This document shows positions 6,463 to 7,914 of a DNA stretch of 7,914 nucleotides, piece after piece. Every line of letters begins with the position of its first letter. The first letter of the stretch is position 1. The notes below the pieces were generated by a model. The model ran no database searches and had not been told where the DNA came from. It saw nothing but the letters and a program-made list of their open reading frames with translations. The position numbers and the translations under genes are program-made. The stretch is from positions 1-7,914 of the forward strand of contig CAMWLX010000149.1 in the NCBI GenBank assembly GCA_947175225.1, written 5' to 3'. The DNA comes from an uncultured Porphyromonadaceae bacterium (GTDB lineage Bacteria > Bacteroidota > Bacteroidia > Bacteroidales > Muribaculaceae).

Positions 6463-6507
6463 AAAGTCCTTAAAGTCTTTAAGGTCCTTAAGGACTTTAA
6501 GGACCTT
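6463..6507. repeat. Five contiguous 9-nt units in the glyS-lemA spacer
   Basis: Five 9-mers abut exactly: aaagtcctt (6463-6471), aaagtcttt (6472-6480), aaggtcctt (6481-6489), aaggacttt (6490-6498) and aaggacctt (6499-6507). Every unit is nearly self-complementary about its central base. Unit 1 is the exact reverse complement of unit 4, and unit 3 of unit 5. Those two pairings are interleaved, so they cannot both form as simple hairpins. A third fold pairs units 2-3 with 4-5 around the 6489/6490 centre, with a few mismatches. In the transcript this lies 11 nt after the glyS stop and ends 20 nt before the lemA start. It could act as a weak terminator or RNA stabiliser, but no U-tract follows. 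Confidence 0.85.
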
Positions 6508-6518
6508 TGACGAAGCAA

Positions 6519-7914
6519 TCAGAGGAGTTTCTTGAGGAGAGAATTGAGGGATACTTTCTCGGCGAGAATCTTCTCGAGGTCGTCGATATTGACACGTTCC
6601 TGCTCCATTGAATCGCGATGACGGAGTGTGACGGTGTTGTCTTCAAGTGATTGATGGTCTACTGTGATACAATATGGAGTGCCGATTGCATCCTGACGGC
6701 GATAACGCTTGCCGATTGAATCCTTTTCATCCACTTGGCAAGTGAAGTCGAAGCGGAGCTTGTGCTGGATCTCACGAGCCTTTTCAGGAAGACCATCTTT
6801 CTTCACAAGAGGAAGGACTGCACACTTCACCGGAGCGAGAGCAGGCGGGAAATGTAGCACAACGCGACGGTCGCCATTGCCGAGGTCCTGATCTTCGTAG
6901 CAGCTGCAGAAGACGCTGAGGAACATACGGTCTACTCCAATCGAAGTTTCGATTACGTATGGCACATAGCTTTGGTTGAGCTCAGGGTCGAAATACTGTA
7001 TCTTCTTGCCGGAGAATTTTTCATGCTGGCTGAGATCGAAGTTTGTGCGTGAGTGGATGCCTTCCACTTCCTTGAATCCGAACGGCATTTCAAATTCAAT
7101 GTCGGTAGCGGCATTTGCATAGTGAGCCAATTTCTCGTGGTCGTGATAGCGATATTTTGCATCTCCAAGGCCAAGAGCCTTGTGCCATTTGAGGCGCGTA
7201 GCACGCCAATAGTCGAACCATTTCATTTCTTCACCCGGACGAACGAAGAATTGCATTTCCATCTGCTCGAACTCACGCATACGGAAGATAAACTGACGGG
7301 CAACGATCTCATTGCGGAAAGCCTTGCCAATCTGAGCGATACCGAATGGGATGCGCATACGTCCTGTCTTCTGCACATTCAGATAATTCACGAAGATGCC
7401 CTGAGCTGTCTCCGGACGTAGATATACATTCATTGCGCCGTCGGCTGTGGAGCCCATCTCTGTCTTGAACATAAGGTTGAACTGGCGCACGTCGGTCCAG
7501 TTCTTGGTGCCGCTGATAGGGTCAACGATCTCATAGTCGAGAATAATCTGCTTCAGTTCAGCAAGATCGTTGGCGTTCATAGCGTCAGAGAAACGCTGAT
7601 GAAGCAGGTCGCGTTTAGCTTGATGTTCGAGAACACGAGCATTTGTGCTGCGGAACTGAGCCTCATCAAAAGCGTCGCCGAATCGCTTTGCAGCCTTTGC
7701 CACTTCCTTGTTGATCTTGTCGTCGATTTTGGCAATCTCGTCTTCGATAAGCACGTCGGCACGATAGCGTTTTTTAGAGTCGCGGTTGTCGATAAGAGGA
7801 TCGTTGAAAGCGTCAACGTGTCCGGAAGCTTTCCAGATTGTGGGGTGCATGAATATGGCTGAGTCGATGCCGACGATGTTGTCGTGGAGCATGGTCATAG
7901 CCTCCCACCAGTAG
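6519..7914 (-). CDS. glyS: Glycyl-tRNA synthetase, class II dimeric type (5' end outside window)
   Basis: This enzyme charges tRNA-Gly with glycine using ATP in the cytoplasm. It is the single-chain, archaeal/eukaryotic-like alpha2 type that Bacteroidetes use, not the alpha2beta2 GlyQ/GlyS type. The ORF has an ATG at 7896-7898, but codons upstream continue with YWWEA to the window edge, matching the conserved family N-terminal region. The real start is therefore beyond the edge, with roughly 30-50 residues missing (estimate from family length). Counting from that internal Met: class II motif 2 covers YLRPETAQGIFVNY (159-172) to GKAFRNEI...RQFIFRMREFEQMEMQ (191-216), and motif 3 is VIETSIGVDRMF (315-326). 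The anticodon-binding domain starts near LAPVKCAVLPL (354-364) and includes KDSIGKRYRRQDAIGTPYCITVD. The long insertion before motif 2 is normal for the family. The stop is at 6519-6521, 76 nt before lemA. Confidence 0.97.
   Translation of the reverse strand, partial: YWWEAMTMLHDNIVGIDSAIFMHPTIWKASGHVDAFNDPLIDNRDSKKRYRADVLIEDEIAKIDDKINKEVAKAAKRFGDAFDEAQFRSTNARVLEHQAKRDLLHQRFSDAMNANDLAELKQIILDYEIVDPISGTKNWTDVRQFNLMFKTEMGSTADGAMNVYLRPETAQGIFVNYLNVQKTGRMRIPFGIAQIGKAFRNEIVARQFIFRMREFEQMEMQFFVRPGEEMKWFDYWRATRLKWHKALGLGDAKYRYHDHEKLAHYANAATDIEFEMPFGFKEVEGIHSRTNFDLSQHEKFSGKKIQYFDPELNQSYVPYVIETSIGVDRMFLSVFCSCYEDQDLGNGDRRVVLHFPPALAPVKCAVLPLVKKDGLPEKAREIQHKLRFDFTCQVDEKDSIGKRYRRQDAIGTPYCITVDHQSLEDNTVTLRHRDSMEQERVNIDDLEKILAEKVSLNSLLKKLL

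Noticed and set aside
6519..7898. Complete glyS starting at the ATG at 7896-7898
   Set aside because: The reading frame stays open to the right edge as YWWEA, which matches conserved GlyRS sequence, so this Met is internal and the gene is cut by the window.
1..7914. Defence system, toxin-antitoxin, transposase, tRNA or riboswitch
   Set aside because: All six genes belong to housekeeping or envelope families, and the spacers are too short or repeat-filled; nothing with those hallmarks is present.

Overview
The window looks like a piece of a chromosome from the order Bacteroidales, probably a gut Muribaculaceae-type organism. The reasons are the protein families and their sequence style, two lipoproteins with short Bacteroidetes-type signal peptides, and the near absence of Shine-Dalgarno (SD) sequences. 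The family-level placement is an inference from remembered protein style, not a search result. GC content is moderate, and no gene stands out as foreign by eye.

Layout: all six genes lie on the minus strand, so transcription runs from high to low coordinates. In that order they are: the C-terminal ~90% of a class II glycyl-tRNA synthetase (glyS, 5' end beyond the right edge); a LemA-family lipoprotein; an FKBP-type peptidyl-prolyl isomerase lipoprotein; a large secreted S9 (DPP-IV/prolyl oligopeptidase-like) serine peptidase; a secreted GHL10/DUF187 glycosidase-like protein with a C-terminal FN3-like domain; and a DUF2400/TIGR02757 protein. The four middle genes all encode exported proteins (two lipoproteins, two with signal peptides that lack a lipobox). 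They suggest a cell-envelope group, whereas the flanking glyS and DUF2400 products are cytoplasmic. The fkbp to S9 spacer is only 25 nt, so those two are very likely co-transcribed. The other spacers are 76, 76, 117 and 171 nt and could contain promoters or terminators, but I could not recognise a Bacteroidetes promoter in any of them. No stretch over 300 nt lacks a gene.

The most unusual aspect is between the genes. Every spacer except the 25-nt one, plus the tail after the last gene, carries its own short repeat, and each is built on a different unit. They are: five contiguous 9-mers after glyS; a 10-nt-period array closed by an inverted repeat after lemA; a three-hairpin modular element after the S9 gene, two of whose hairpins share an apex with different but still complementary stems; two 32-nt copies 58 nt apart after the glycosidase gene; and a 45-nt-period duplication overlapping the stop codon of the DUF2400 gene. 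The three-hairpin element also places an SD-like GGAGAGG six bases before the annotated start of the glycosidase gene, the only SD-like signal at any gene start in the window.

I see no defence system, mobile element, CRISPR array, tRNA or rRNA. The proteins belong to known families. The candidate novelty is the intergenic repeat structure and its possible role in RNA folding or translation initiation.
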